From assembly GCA_023150935.1 (NCBI GenBank), contig JAKLJW010000001.1, positions 452,677 through 516,676 of the forward strand: DNA of 64,000 nt, in the 5' to 3' direction. Of this stretch, positions 19,592-28,032 are shown piece after piece. The notes beneath the pieces are model-generated. The model did not search any database and was not told where the DNA came from. It saw nothing but the letters and a program-made list of their open reading frames with translations. Numbering within the stretch: the first letter of the stretch is position 1; the number at the start of each line of letters is the position of its first letter. Both the position numbers and the translations under genes were made by a program. The DNA comes from Candidatus Binatia bacterium. Its GTDB lineage: Bacteria > Desulfobacterota > Binatia > HRBIN30.

Positions 19592-20779
19592 ATGTCCGTG
19601 GATTCGATCTTCCGGCCGTTTCGACCGTCCGATGCGGAGCGTAGCGATCGCGCCAGTAGCGACCGGCTGCGCCACCGGCAGAAGGTCCGCCAGTCGATTC
19701 GCGACAACATTGCCGACATCGTCGCCGAGGAATCGATCATCGGAAAAGATCGGGAGCGCATCATCAAGGTGCCCATTCGCGGCATCCGGGAGTATCGATT
19801 CGTTTACGGAGACAATACGCCCGGCGTCGGTCAGGGCGACGGCGAGACGCAGCCGGGGCAGATCGTGGGAAAGGCCGGCCCGCAGGAACGCGTCGGCGTC
19901 GATAAGGCCGGCGATCGCCCCGGCGTCGACTACTACGAAACCGACGTCACCCTCGAAGAACTGATCGACATCATGTTCGAGGACCTCGAACTGCCCGACC
20001 TCGAACGCCGGCGCCTGCGGGAAATCGCCGCGCTCCGGCAAAGCAAGCGCAAGGGCTACCGCGCCAAGGGTATTCGCGTCCGCCTCGACAAGCGCCGCAC
20101 GGTCAAAGAGAAGGTTCGCCGCGAGCTGGCCGCCAGACGTTCGCCGGAACGGGCGGGTACCGTGCCGGAGCGCTTCCCGTTCCACGACGGCGACCTCGTT
20201 TACCGGCATATCGAACCCGACACCCGGATGGAGTCGAATGCCGTGGTCATTTGCATCATGGATACGTCGGGGTCCATGGACAAGATGAAGAAATACCTCG
20301 CCCGCAGCTTCTTCTTTCTACTGTTCCAATTTATCCGCACCCGCTATCGCAACGTCGAGTTGGTGTTCATCGCCCACCACACCCAGGCCCGCGAGGTGAC
20401 CGAAGAGGAGTTCTTCCACAAGGGCGAATCGGGCGGGACCTTTATCTCCGCCGGCTACCAGAAAGCCCTCGACATCGTTGCCGAGCGCTACCATCCGTCG
20501 TTGTGGAACGTGTACGCCTTCCACTGCTCCGACGGCGACAACTTCGATTCCGACAACCCGACCGCGATGCGGGCCGCAACTGCGCTGACCGAGATCTGCA
20601 ATCTGTTCGGCTACGGCGAAATCAAGCCGCTCGGGTCGCGATACTACGAGAGTTCGATGCTAAGTCTCTTCCGGCGCCTCGAAGCGGACAACTTCCAGAC
20701 CGTCCTGATCGAACGTAAGGAGGACATCTGGCCGGCCTTCAAGGCGCTGCTGGCTAAAGACCGTGCCGCTGGCACATGA
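19592..20779 (+). CDS. yeaH: YeaH/YhbH-family (DUF444) protein with von Willebrand A-like domain
   Basis: The 395-residue DUF444 protein is the constant partner of PrkA. The N-terminus S-I-F-R-P-F-R is followed by a basic region (about 150-190) and a VWA-like domain with a metal-site motif D-T-S-G-S-M-D (around 225). The pair with PrkA acts in stationary-phase and stress signalling; the exact role is unknown. An in-frame GTG at 19550, just after prkA, would add 14 residues and is possible because the ATG lacks a clear ribosome binding site. Its stop overlaps the spoVR ATG. Confidence 0.92.
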   Translation: MSVDSIFRPFRPSDAERSDRASSDRLRHRQKVRQSIRDNIADIVAEESIIGKDRERIIKVPIRGIREYRFVYGDNTPGVGQGDGETQPGQIVGKAGPQERVGVDKAGDRPGVDYYETDVTLEELIDIMFEDLELPDLERRRLREIAALRQSKRKGYRAKGIRVRLDKRRTVKEKVRRELAARRSPERAGTVPERFPFHDGDLVYRHIEPDTRMESNAVVICIMDTSGSMDKMKKYLARSFFFLLFQFIRTRYRNVELVFIAHHTQAREVTEEEFFHKGESGGTFISAGYQKALDIVAERYHPSLWNVYAFHCSDGDNFDSDNPTAMRAATALTEICNLFGYGEIKPLGSRYYESSMLSLFRRLEADNFQTVLIERKEDIWPAFKALLAKDRAAGT

Positions 20780-22221
20780 GCACGCCCATGCCCCGCACTT
20801 ACGACATCGCCGATCTCGAGGGCTGGGACACGCGCATCCGGCAACGCGTGGCAGCGTTCGGACTCGACTGCTTCCCGCAGGAGTTCGAGATCTGCGACCA
20901 CATGCAGATGCTCGGGTACATGGCATACTCCGGTATGCCGTCGCACTACCCGCACTGGTCGTACGGCAAAGCCTACGAAAAGCTGAAAACTCTTTACGAT
21001 TACGGCGTCTCCGGCCTGCCGTACGAGATGGTGATCAACGCCAACCCCGCGCTCGCCTACCTGATGCGTGACAACTCGCTGCTGCTCCAGGTCCTTACCA
21101 TCGCCCACGTTTACGGCCACAACGACTTCTTCAAGAACAACTTCACCTTCCGTAGCACCCGCGCCGAGTTCACCATCTCCACCTTCAAGGCCCACGGCAA
21201 CCGCATCAGGTCCTACGTCGAAGACCCCAGCATCGGCCTGAACAAGGTCGAGAACTTGCTCGATGCCGCCCATGCCCTCTCGTTACAGTGCCGGCGGAAT
21301 CTCGCCGTGCGCAAACGGACCCCGCAGGAACAGCGCACCGCCATTCTCGAGGCCGCCGCACCCCAGGACGATCCCTTCAGTCGCGTCCATCGGCGTGTCG
21401 AGTACGTCGAGCCGGAGCTGACCCGCGTGCCGCTCGAACCCGAGGCTGATCTGCTGCTCTTCATCCGCGACTACAACCCGCACCTCAGCGAGTGGCAAAA
21501 GGATGTGCTGACCATCGTCCACGAAGAGGCCCGGTACTTCATTCCTCAGATCGAAACCAAGATCATGAACGAAGGCTGGGCCTCGTACTGGCACAAGCGC
21601 ATCCTCGACAGTTTGGAGCTCCCGCAAGACCTTCAGCTCGAGTTCATCGTCCGGCACAACCAGGTGGTGCGGCCTTTCCCCGGCGGGCTCAACCCCTATC
21701 ACCTCGGCTTCAGGGTCTGGGAGGACATTCAACGTCGGTACGACAATCCGACACCCGAGGAGGCTGCCGAGCTGGGGCCGAACCGGCCGAGCGGCACGGC
21801 GAAGATCTTCGAGGTGCGCGCGGCCGATCGCGATGTCTCTTTCCTGCGACGCCATCTCACGCGCGAGTTGATCCGCGAGCTCGACCTCTTCGAGTACCAG
21901 GCCCGCGACGCCGACCTGGTCGTAACCCAGGTCGGCGACGACGACGGCTGGGAAAAGGTAAAGGAGACGCTGCTCCGCTCCGTCGGCATGGGTGGCGTTC
22001 CGGTACTACAGATCGTCGACGGCGACTTCGGCGGCAACCGCACCCTCTACCTCGTGCACGACCATGACGGCCGGGACCTCCACCTCGAGTCGGCGGAGAA
22101 GACCCTGGCGTACGTGCACCGGCTGTGGCAACGCGAAGTGACATTGGAGACTGAGGTGGACGGCAAGCGCAGCCTGTTGACTTACAACGACCGCGGCTTC
22201 TCGACGAAGCCGGTGAGGTAA
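20776..22221 (+). CDS. spoVR: SpoVR-family protein
   Basis: The 481-residue protein matches SpoVR (YcgB). Conserved blocks include the Y-x-x-M-G-M-P-x-x-Y-x-H-W-S-like YSGMPSHYPHWSYGK, H-V-Y-G-H-N-D-F-F-K-N-N-x-x-F, and N-E-G-W-A-S-Y-W-H. In Bacillus SpoVR affects spore cortex formation; in non-sporulating bacteria it travels with prkA and yeaH as here and its role is unresolved. The ATG overlaps the yeaH stop (ATGA). Confidence 0.94.
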   Translation: MSTPMPRTYDIADLEGWDTRIRQRVAAFGLDCFPQEFEICDHMQMLGYMAYSGMPSHYPHWSYGKAYEKLKTLYDYGVSGLPYEMVINANPALAYLMRDNSLLLQVLTIAHVYGHNDFFKNNFTFRSTRAEFTISTFKAHGNRIRSYVEDPSIGLNKVENLLDAAHALSLQCRRNLAVRKRTPQEQRTAILEAAAPQDDPFSRVHRRVEYVEPELTRVPLEPEADLLLFIRDYNPHLSEWQKDVLTIVHEEARYFIPQIETKIMNEGWASYWHKRILDSLELPQDLQLEFIVRHNQVVRPFPGGLNPYHLGFRVWEDIQRRYDNPTPEEAAELGPNRPSGTAKIFEVRAADRDVSFLRRHLTRELIRELDLFEYQARDADLVVTQVGDDDGWEKVKETLLRSVGMGGVPVLQIVDGDFGGNRTLYLVHDHDGRDLHLESAEKTLAYVHRLWQREVTLETEVDGKRSLLTYNDRGFSTKPVR

Positions 22222-22319
22222 CGCCAACCGCAGATCGCGCCACGACCGCCGCGATTACGATCCGTCCTTGTGGGCGGCACGGCGACGCAAGGCGTGTCGG
22301 TGACTTGGCGAGGTAGGAG

Positions 22320-23132
22320 ATGGCCGACAGAAGAGAGCAGGTCTGGGCCTATCACGGAGTCCAGAGCAGGTTCGTGAATACCACCGACTGGACGGCCATT
22401 CCGTTCGGGGGTCTGCCCGACCTGTACACAAAGATGCGGGCCGAGTCCTGCACTCACGTGGACCGGCTCTGCATCGTTGCCCATGGCGACCGCAACGGTT
22501 ACGTCGACCTCGATCCGCCGCTCACCTGGGAGACCGTGGATGGTATGCGCGGCGATGTCGTCAAGCTGGGCCAGGTCCTCAATGCCGGAGCCCGCGTGAT
22601 CTTCTATGCGTGCACAGCCGGGGGTGGAGTCGAAGGCGACCGCCTCCTGACAAAGCTGTCATCGATGTGGCCGGGCCGTGACGTGATCGGCTTCAATACC
22701 GCTAATGAGACGGCGGGCCCGACTCCGGGTCCGGGGGCGGTGAAATCGTCCTCGAAGACCGCGCTCCGCAATGACGAATGGTCGAACGAGGCGAAGTGGG
22801 CCCATAACGGTAAGATCGTCAGGGCTCCCCTGTTCGAGTTCACGTATTTTCAGGAACACGATCCGCTCTTTAAGAACCGGTGCGGTTCCGATGGGTGCCC
22901 CGGCCACGGGGCCTACGGACACTCATGTGACCCGTACAACCGCCGCACGTGGCCGACGTGGGTGGTCAGTCGCAATGCGATCGAGAAGCTTAAGGCGAGC
23001 GGGGCCGGCGGCAAAGCGGCGCTCCCCGAAGCAAAGAGTGTGGGCAGCCCGCAACGAGACCGGGTTCACCCCCGCGCACCGGCGTACCCCGCAGGTACCG
23101 GCAACTTCAGGCGCAGAGATCCGGTCCGATAG
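22320..23132 (+). CDS. Possible caspase-fold (DUF4347/CHAT-like) protein
   Basis: The 270-residue product is not a firmly recognised family. Its centre resembles clan CD / DUF4347-type domains: a strand ending I-V-A-H-G-D (His55), then a helix and a strand ending F-Y-A-C-T-A-G (Cys98), the usual His-Cys dyad spacing of caspase-like folds. The remainder has a cysteine-rich segment (G-S-D-G-C-P-G-H-G, about residues 190-210) and a basic Pro-rich tail. No signal peptide is apparent. A GAGGTAGGAG ribosome binding site precedes the ATG. It stands alone after the spoVR operon. Peptidase activity is only an inference from the two motifs. Confidence 0.55.
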   Translation: MADRREQVWAYHGVQSRFVNTTDWTAIPFGGLPDLYTKMRAESCTHVDRLCIVAHGDRNGYVDLDPPLTWETVDGMRGDVVKLGQVLNAGARVIFYACTAGGGVEGDRLLTKLSSMWPGRDVIGFNTANETAGPTPGPGAVKSSSKTALRNDEWSNEAKWAHNGKIVRAPLFEFTYFQEHDPLFKNRCGSDGCPGHGAYGHSCDPYNRRTWPTWVVSRNAIEKLKASGAGGKAALPEAKSVGSPQRDRVHPRAPAYPAGTGNFRRRDPVR

Positions 23133-23180
23133 TGGATTACGAGGCGCCCCGCCCGGTCGAACGAGGGACCGGCTTCGCTG

Positions 23181-24092
23181 CTACGGCTCGACCTCCAACG
23201 CCAGCGGCACGGACTGCCCCAAGAGCCACGCTTCGAGCATGCTATTGACGACCTCCGGCGCTTCCTGCTGCACCCAGTGGGAGACCCGCGGCAGATAGCG
23301 GAGCGTCAGGTTCCTTACATAGGCCTCCGTGCCGTATGTGGTCTCCTTGCCGAGCGCGATATCGTGCTCACCCCAGATCATCAATGTCGGAACTTCGATC
23401 GGCGGATAACCCAGGCGGCGCTGTCGTCTCCCGCCCCCGCCGCGCACGAAAGCACGGTAGTAGTTGAGCATGGCCGTCATCGCGCCGGGTTCGAGCGCGT
23501 TGCGGCGGTAGACGTCGAGCACCTCCTCGGGAAAACGGTCCTTGTCTACCGCCATGGCGCGGAACGCCCGCCCGACCGCGCGCGCTTGGCCGGCACGGAG
23601 CGCCAGCTCCGGCAATCGGGGCAACTGGAAGAACAGCACGTACCAGGACCGCAAGGCCTGACGCCCGCGCCGTAGCGCCCGCTCCAGGATGGCCGGGTGC
23701 GGCAGGTTCATGACCACCAATCGCTCGATGGCGCGCACGCGACGCATCGCGAAGTACCACGCGATCACGCCGCCCCAATCGTGGGCAACCAGCAGCGTCG
23801 AGGTCGCACCGCTGGCGTCCACGAGACCGGCGACGTCGTCGAGGAGATGCTCGATGGCGTACGCGGTCACGTCGCCCGGACGGTCGGTCCTTCCATAACC
23901 GCGCAGGTCGGGTGCCCATGCGCGGTAACCGAGGCGCGCAAACAGCGGAAGCTGATAGCGCCAGGAGAACGACGATTCGGGGAAACCGTGCAGGCACAGG
24001 GCAAGTCGATCGCCCGTGCCGCAGGTCGCCACATGGAAGTTGAGCCCGTTGGCAACGACCCGTTCCGAGCCGATGGCGTCGCTCTCGGTCAT
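23181..24092 (-). CDS. Alpha/beta hydrolase, epoxide-hydrolase-like
   Basis: The 303-residue enzyme has an alpha/beta hydrolase core: oxyanion motif H-G-F-P (35-38), nucleophile Asp105 in A-H-D-W-G-G, acid in G-E-H-D (about 240) and catalytic His272 in R-V-S-H-W. Asp as nucleophile and a Tyr-containing cap (helices about 140-215) point to epoxide hydrolases or haloalkane dehalogenases. The H-G-F-P-E-S-S-F-S-W-R-Y start favours epoxide hydrolase. No pathway neighbours identify the substrate. It is divergent from plsC. Confidence 0.85.
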   Translation of the reverse strand: MTESDAIGSERVVANGLNFHVATCGTGDRLALCLHGFPESSFSWRYQLPLFARLGYRAWAPDLRGYGRTDRPGDVTAYAIEHLLDDVAGLVDASGATSTLLVAHDWGGVIAWYFAMRRVRAIERLVVMNLPHPAILERALRRGRQALRSWYVLFFQLPRLPELALRAGQARAVGRAFRAMAVDKDRFPEEVLDVYRRNALEPGAMTAMLNYYRAFVRGGGGRRQRRLGYPPIEVPTLMIWGEHDIALGKETTYGTEAYVRNLTLRYLPRVSHWVQQEAPEVVNSMLEAWLLGQSVPLALEVEP

Positions 24093-24168
24093 GCGTCTTC
24101 ACACTATCCGGGGGGCGGACCGGGGGGAAGGCGGTTGACCGAGCACGGCGTCGTGCTACCAGAGGATC

Positions 24169-24933
24169 GTGTTGCTCAAACGAGTACTGTCGGCCCTGTT
24201 CTGGGTGTTCCTCGTCGTCACGTCGATAGCGCTGTTTCCGGTGGCGGTGCTCATCTGGGCCGTGACCCTTTTGTTCGATCGGCGTCTCGTCGTCCTGCAC
24301 CGGTTCACGTGCTTCTGGGCGTCCCTGTATACGTGGTTGAACCCGGTCTGGCGCGTGCACATCGAGGGACGGGAAAAGATCGACCGCAAGACCGCCTACG
24401 TGATGGTTGCGAACCATCAGTCGCTGCTCGACATCCTTGTTCTGTTCCGCCTGTTCGTACACTTCAAGTGGGTGTCGAAGATCGAGAACTTCCGCGTGCC
24501 GTGCGTCGGCTGGAACATGAGCCTGAATCGTTACATCAAGCTTCGCCGCGGCGACTCGGCGAGCATCGAGAAGATGATGGAGGCCTGCTGGGCAACCCTG
24601 GCGGAAGGGAATTCGATCATGATGTTCCCGGAAGGCACGCGCTCCGCCGATGGTCGCCTCAAGGCTTTCAAGCACGGCGCCTTCACCATCGCCAAGAAAG
24701 CCGCGGCGCCGTTGCTCCCGATCATCGTGGAAGGGACGGCCAATGCGTTGCCGAAGCGCGGCTTCGTTCTCCAGGGACGCCATTCCATTCGCGTTCGAGT
24801 GCTCGACGAGATCCCGTACAGAACCTTTGCCCATATGTCCGTCGAGGAGCTAGTGGCCACCGTCTTCGCGCGTTTCGCGAGCGATCTCGGAGAGCCGCTC
24901 CGCGACTTCCCGCCCGCGCGCGCCGCCGTCTAA
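24169..24933 (+). CDS. plsC: 1-acylglycerol-3-phosphate acyltransferase (PlsC family)
   Basis: The 254-residue enzyme has the acyltransferase motifs N-H-Q-S-L-L-D (HX4D at His83/Asp88), F-P-E-G-T-R-S (about 155) and a later P-I-x-V-E-G-T. It adds the second acyl chain to lysophosphatidate at the inner membrane; two N-terminal hydrophobic helices (about 8-36) anchor it. The GTG at 24169 follows AGAGGA closely; the next codon TTG gives better spacing, so the start may be one codon later. Confidence 0.9.
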   Translation: MLLKRVLSALFWVFLVVTSIALFPVAVLIWAVTLLFDRRLVVLHRFTCFWASLYTWLNPVWRVHIEGREKIDRKTAYVMVANHQSLLDILVLFRLFVHFKWVSKIENFRVPCVGWNMSLNRYIKLRRGDSASIEKMMEACWATLAEGNSIMMFPEGTRSADGRLKAFKHGAFTIAKKAAAPLLPIIVEGTANALPKRGFVLQGRHSIRVRVLDEIPYRTFAHMSVEELVATVFARFASDLGEPLRDFPPARAAV

Positions 24934-25114
24934 CAGGGATACCCGGCCTGAGAAGTCGCCGCGCAGCGGCAGGACGGCTGGGGCGCGCCGCCCGCGTGCG
25001 TGGCGTGCGGAAACCCGCCCCCCCCGCCTTCGCAGGTCTGCATGGCCAGGCCGCTGCGTTCCGGTTGCGGCCGGTTTGATCATTCTTCGAAGTAGCGGAA
25101 GTAAGCGACCGGGC

Positions 25115-27082
25115 TCAGGTTGGCTGGCCCTGCTCGGCCTGCTTGCGATCGAGGCGCTCGAGCTTCTCGTAGAGCGATTCGATAACCGTCTTGAGGCGGG
25201 CGTACTGGCTGAAAATCGACTGGGGGTTCGGGTGCGTCATGTAGAAGTTCTGCGCGTTGATGACCTCTACGACCCGGCTCAGTTCCTCTTCCGTGGCAGC
25301 GATCTGCGCCTCGATGGTTGCCAGCTCGCGCGTCCGTTTCGCCGCTTCGCGGGCCGCCCGCTTCTCCGCCTCCCGATCGGGCGGCGTGGGCGCTGCGGTG
25401 CGCGAGTCCCGCGACAGCGCTGCCGTCACCGGCAGTCCAGCCGACCGCAGTGCGGTCGGCGCCAGCGGTGCCTGCGCCTCGCGTTCCTTGGCCCGCAGGT
25501 ATTCATCGTAGTTACCCAGATAACGCACCGCCGTGCCATGCCCGACTTCGACGATCTCGTCGGGAAGGCGGTCGAGGAAGTAACGGTCGTGGGCGACGAA
25601 TACCAACGTCCCCGCATATGCCAGCAGCGCCTCTAGCAGCACCTCCTTTGCGGCGAGGTCGAGATGGTTTGTCGGTTCGTCGAGCAGCAGGCAGTTGGTC
25701 GGGTGCAGCAGTAACGTCGCCAGCGCCAATCGGCTGCGCTCGCCGCCGCTGAGCACGCGCGTGGGTTTGAACACGGCATCGCCGCTGAAGAGGAAGGCGC
25801 CGAGAAAGGCTCGCACGAGAGGGACGAAGTCCAGCGGCGCGGCCGCGGTCACAACGTCGAGCACAGTCTTGTCCGGATCCATGCTGGCACCGCGGTCCTG
25901 GGCAAAATAGCTCAAGGAGACGTTGCTTCCGACTCGCCGTTCCCCCTGGTCGAGCGGCTCTGCACCAGCCAGCAACCGCATCAGCGTCGACTTGCCGGCT
26001 CCGTTCGGGCCGACCACGGCGACCTTGCGACCGCGCTCGATCGTCAGGTCGATGCCGGCGTAGACGCTCACCGACCCGTAGGCCTTCGCCGCGCCTCGCA
26101 ATTCGAGAACCATCCGGCCGCTGCGCGGTGGCTGCGGAAAGCGGAAGTGCAGCGTCCGCATACCCTCCGGCGGCTCGAGCCTTGGGAGCTTCTCGAGCTG
26201 CTTGATGCGGCTCTGCACGAGCGCGGCTTTCGATGCCTGGTACCGGAACCGGTTGATGAAGCCCTGGATGCGTTCGATCTCTTCCTGCTGTTGGCGATAC
26301 GCCTCCGTCTGCTGACGTATCCGCTCTTCGCGCTCGACGAGATAGTGGCTGTAGTCGCAGGTGAAGTCGGTCAGCTTACCACGCGACAGTTCGGTAATGC
26401 CGGTTACCGTCTGGTCGAGGAAATAGCGGTCGTGCGCGACCAGCAGGACCGTATGCGGGTACGCGCGCAGAAACCCCTCGAGCCAATCGCGTGCTTCGAG
26501 GTCGAGATGGTTCGTGGGTTCGTCGAGCAGGAGAAGCCGGGGCTTCTCCAGCAACAACTTGGCGAGCGCAATACGCATCTGCCAGCCGCCGGAGAACTCG
26601 CTGCAGTCGCGTTGCAGGTCGTCGGCGGTGAAGCCCAATCCGGCAAGTACCGCTTCCGCGCGGCTTTCCAGGTCGTAACTGCCGTGTGCGTCCCACGCCT
26701 CGCGCGCGGCTGCGTACTCCGTCATGAGGACTTCGTGGCGGGGGTCGTCGGCGCCGGTCTCGGCCAGCGCGGCTTCGATGCGCCCGCAAGCCGCGGCGAT
26801 GGCGTGCACGTGTTCGAATGCGCTCATCGCCTCCGCCAGTACCGTCCGACCCGCGAGGCCGTAAACCTCTTGTGGCAGATAGCCTACGGTCGCGCCCTTC
26901 GGCAGGCTGAAGTTCCCGCCGTCGGGCTCCATCTCCCCGGCGATAATGCGGAGGAAGGTGGACTTACCGGATCCATTCGCGCCCACCATGGCCACGCGTG
27001 CCCCGGCGGGGACGAACCAATTGACCCCGGCAAGCACCACCTGGCCGCCGAAGGCCTTGCTCAGATTACTGACGGTCAACAC
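25115..27082 (-). CDS. ABC-F family ATPase
   Basis: The 655-residue protein contains two ABC ATPase domains and no membrane segment. Walker A motifs are G-A-N-G-S-G-K-S-T and G-P-N-G-A-G-K-S-T. Signature motifs are F-S-G-G-W and L-S-G-G-E-R-S, and L-L-L-D-E-P-T-N-H-L-D-L occurs twice. A charged inter-domain linker (about 235-300) and a C-terminal coiled coil (about 550-650) match the ABC-F type (Uup/YdiF/EttA relatives), which act on ribosomes or in antibiotic protection rather than transport. Start is GTG at 27082. The 105-base gap to the next gene shows nothing specific. Confidence 0.92.
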   Translation of the reverse strand: MLTVSNLSKAFGGQVVLAGVNWFVPAGARVAMVGANGSGKSTFLRIIAGEMEPDGGNFSLPKGATVGYLPQEVYGLAGRTVLAEAMSAFEHVHAIAAACGRIEAALAETGADDPRHEVLMTEYAAAREAWDAHGSYDLESRAEAVLAGLGFTADDLQRDCSEFSGGWQMRIALAKLLLEKPRLLLLDEPTNHLDLEARDWLEGFLRAYPHTVLLVAHDRYFLDQTVTGITELSRGKLTDFTCDYSHYLVEREERIRQQTEAYRQQQEEIERIQGFINRFRYQASKAALVQSRIKQLEKLPRLEPPEGMRTLHFRFPQPPRSGRMVLELRGAAKAYGSVSVYAGIDLTIERGRKVAVVGPNGAGKSTLMRLLAGAEPLDQGERRVGSNVSLSYFAQDRGASMDPDKTVLDVVTAAAPLDFVPLVRAFLGAFLFSGDAVFKPTRVLSGGERSRLALATLLLHPTNCLLLDEPTNHLDLAAKEVLLEALLAYAGTLVFVAHDRYFLDRLPDEIVEVGHGTAVRYLGNYDEYLRAKEREAQAPLAPTALRSAGLPVTAALSRDSRTAAPTPPDREAEKRAAREAAKRTRELATIEAQIAATEEELSRVVEVINAQNFYMTHPNPQSIFSQYARLKTVIESLYEKLERLDRKQAEQGQPT

Positions 27083-27187
27083 CTGCGCTACACCCTTCGT
27101 GGGGGATGGTCGGTCGAGCGCCCGACCTCGCAGACCTAGCGAGCCGGAGCTGGCCCGGCAAGCGCGGTGGCAGTGGTGCGGTCAACC

Positions 27188-27583
27188 TTACGTTCCGCCG
27201 GACGAGCGGTAGCGCCCATAGGCCGCCTCCCAGTTTCGCCCGTCGTACTCCTCCACTGGCAACGCCGCCGCATCGACGTTGTCGAGACATCTGACGTTGA
27301 CGTCAATCCGATCGGGATCGGAGCGCGGCACGTAGTAGGGAGCGACGCCGCAGACGCGGCAGAATAGGTGCTTGGCGGCACCCGTGTTGAAGGCGTACGT
27401 CACCAGGTCGTCAGCCCCCGCGAGGAGCCGGAAGACGCCCCGGGGTACGATCCAGTGCAGGTACGCCTTTTTGGTGCAGACCGAGCAGTTGCATACGACG
27501 ACCTTCTCGGGTCGCGCCGCAACCTCGAAGCGTACCCGACCGCAGTGGCAGCCGCCCCGAGCGAAGGCATCGGACGAACTCAT
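27188..27583 (-). CDS. GFA (CENP-V/Gfa)-domain protein
   Basis: The 131-residue protein has the GFA zinc fold: G-C-H-C-G (Cys12, Cys14), C-N-C-S-V-C (31, 33, 36) and F-C-R-V-C-G (75, 78), giving seven cysteines for two zinc ions. The family was named from an enzyme proposed to join glutathione to formaldehyde; most members have unknown substrates, so the specific reaction should not be assumed. The ATG at 27583 has GGAG 9 bases upstream; a longer in-frame reading crosses the intergenic region and is not family-like. It is divergent from the selenoprotein gene. Confidence 0.86.
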   Translation of the reverse strand: MSSSDAFARGGCHCGRVRFEVAARPEKVVVCNCSVCTKKAYLHWIVPRGVFRLLAGADDLVTYAFNTGAAKHLFCRVCGVAPYYVPRSDPDRIDVNVRCLDNVDAAALPVEEYDGRNWEAAYGRYRSSGGT

Positions 27584-27736
27584 GAGGGCGTCTCCGACCG
27601 TGGCCTCTGTGCGCTCCGGCGAAGTCCTTCGGAACCGAATCGCGGCATGCCCGGGGCATCTAGCACGATTCACGAACTTCGCCGAGCACTGTGGACCCAA
27701 TGGCCGCGCGCACGGCTCGACGACGGCGAGATCCGG

Positions 27737-27766
27737 TTGCCGCGCCCCGGCTCGGCGACCTAGAAT
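27737..27766 (+). promoter_or_regulatory. Promoter of the selenoprotein gene
   Basis: TTGCCG at 27737-27742, an 18-base spacer and TAGAAT at 27761-27766, directly upstream of a strong AGGAGG (27774-27779). Confidence 0.5.
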
Positions 27767-27788
27767 GATTTTCAGGAGGCCGACCAGA

Positions 27789-28016
27789 ATGCACGTCAGC
27801 ATCAAGTGGTGCGTACCTTGAAACTATCTCCCCCGCGCGACCAGTTTGGCCGCGTCGTTGAAGCGCGAGTTCCGGGTCGAGGCTGAACTCATACGGGGTA
27901 CGGGAGGCGTGTTCGATGTGCACGCCGACGGTAAGCTGATCTTCTCGAAGCACGAGCACGGTCGCTTCCCGAACGAAGGCGAGGTCGAGGCTTTGCTGCA
28001 CGCAGCCGGCTACTGA
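27789..28016 (+). CDS. SelW-like Rdx-family selenoprotein with in-frame UGA (Sec)
   Basis: Reading the TGA at 27819 as selenocysteine gives one 75-residue protein. Its motif W-C-V-P-U (Cys8, Sec11) is followed by N-Y-L-P-R-A-x-x-L-A-x-x-L, then G-G-V-F-D-V-H-A-D-G-K-L-I-F-S-K and G-R-F-P-N-E-G-E-V. That is the complete order of the Rdx (SelW/SelT/SelH) thioredoxin-like family, whose CxxC or CxxU site handles thiol redox chemistry. AGGAGG lies 9 bases before the ATG and a promoter lies upstream. Sequence after the UGA stays in family register to a TGA at 28014. A hairpin beginning 16 bases after the UGA could be the SECIS. SelA, SelB and SelD are not in this window. A sequencing error or a cysteine-to-stop mutation is the alternative. 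Confidence 0.85.
27835..27855 (+). promoter_or_regulatory. Putative bacterial SECIS hairpin
   Basis: Positions 27835-27842 pair with 27848-27855: G35-U55, C36-G54, G37-C53, C38-G52, G39-C51, an A-C mismatch, C41-G49 and C42-G48. The loop AGUUU (27843-27847) lies 24-28 bases after the U of the UGA, within the usual bacterial spacing. The fold was done by eye. Confidence 0.5.
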
Positions 28017-28032
28017 AGGTGGTGGCCCGTCC

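Noticed and set aside
27584..27805. Extended N-terminus of the GFA protein
   Set aside because: It would run through the selenoprotein's promoter and ribosome binding site and does not match the family start.
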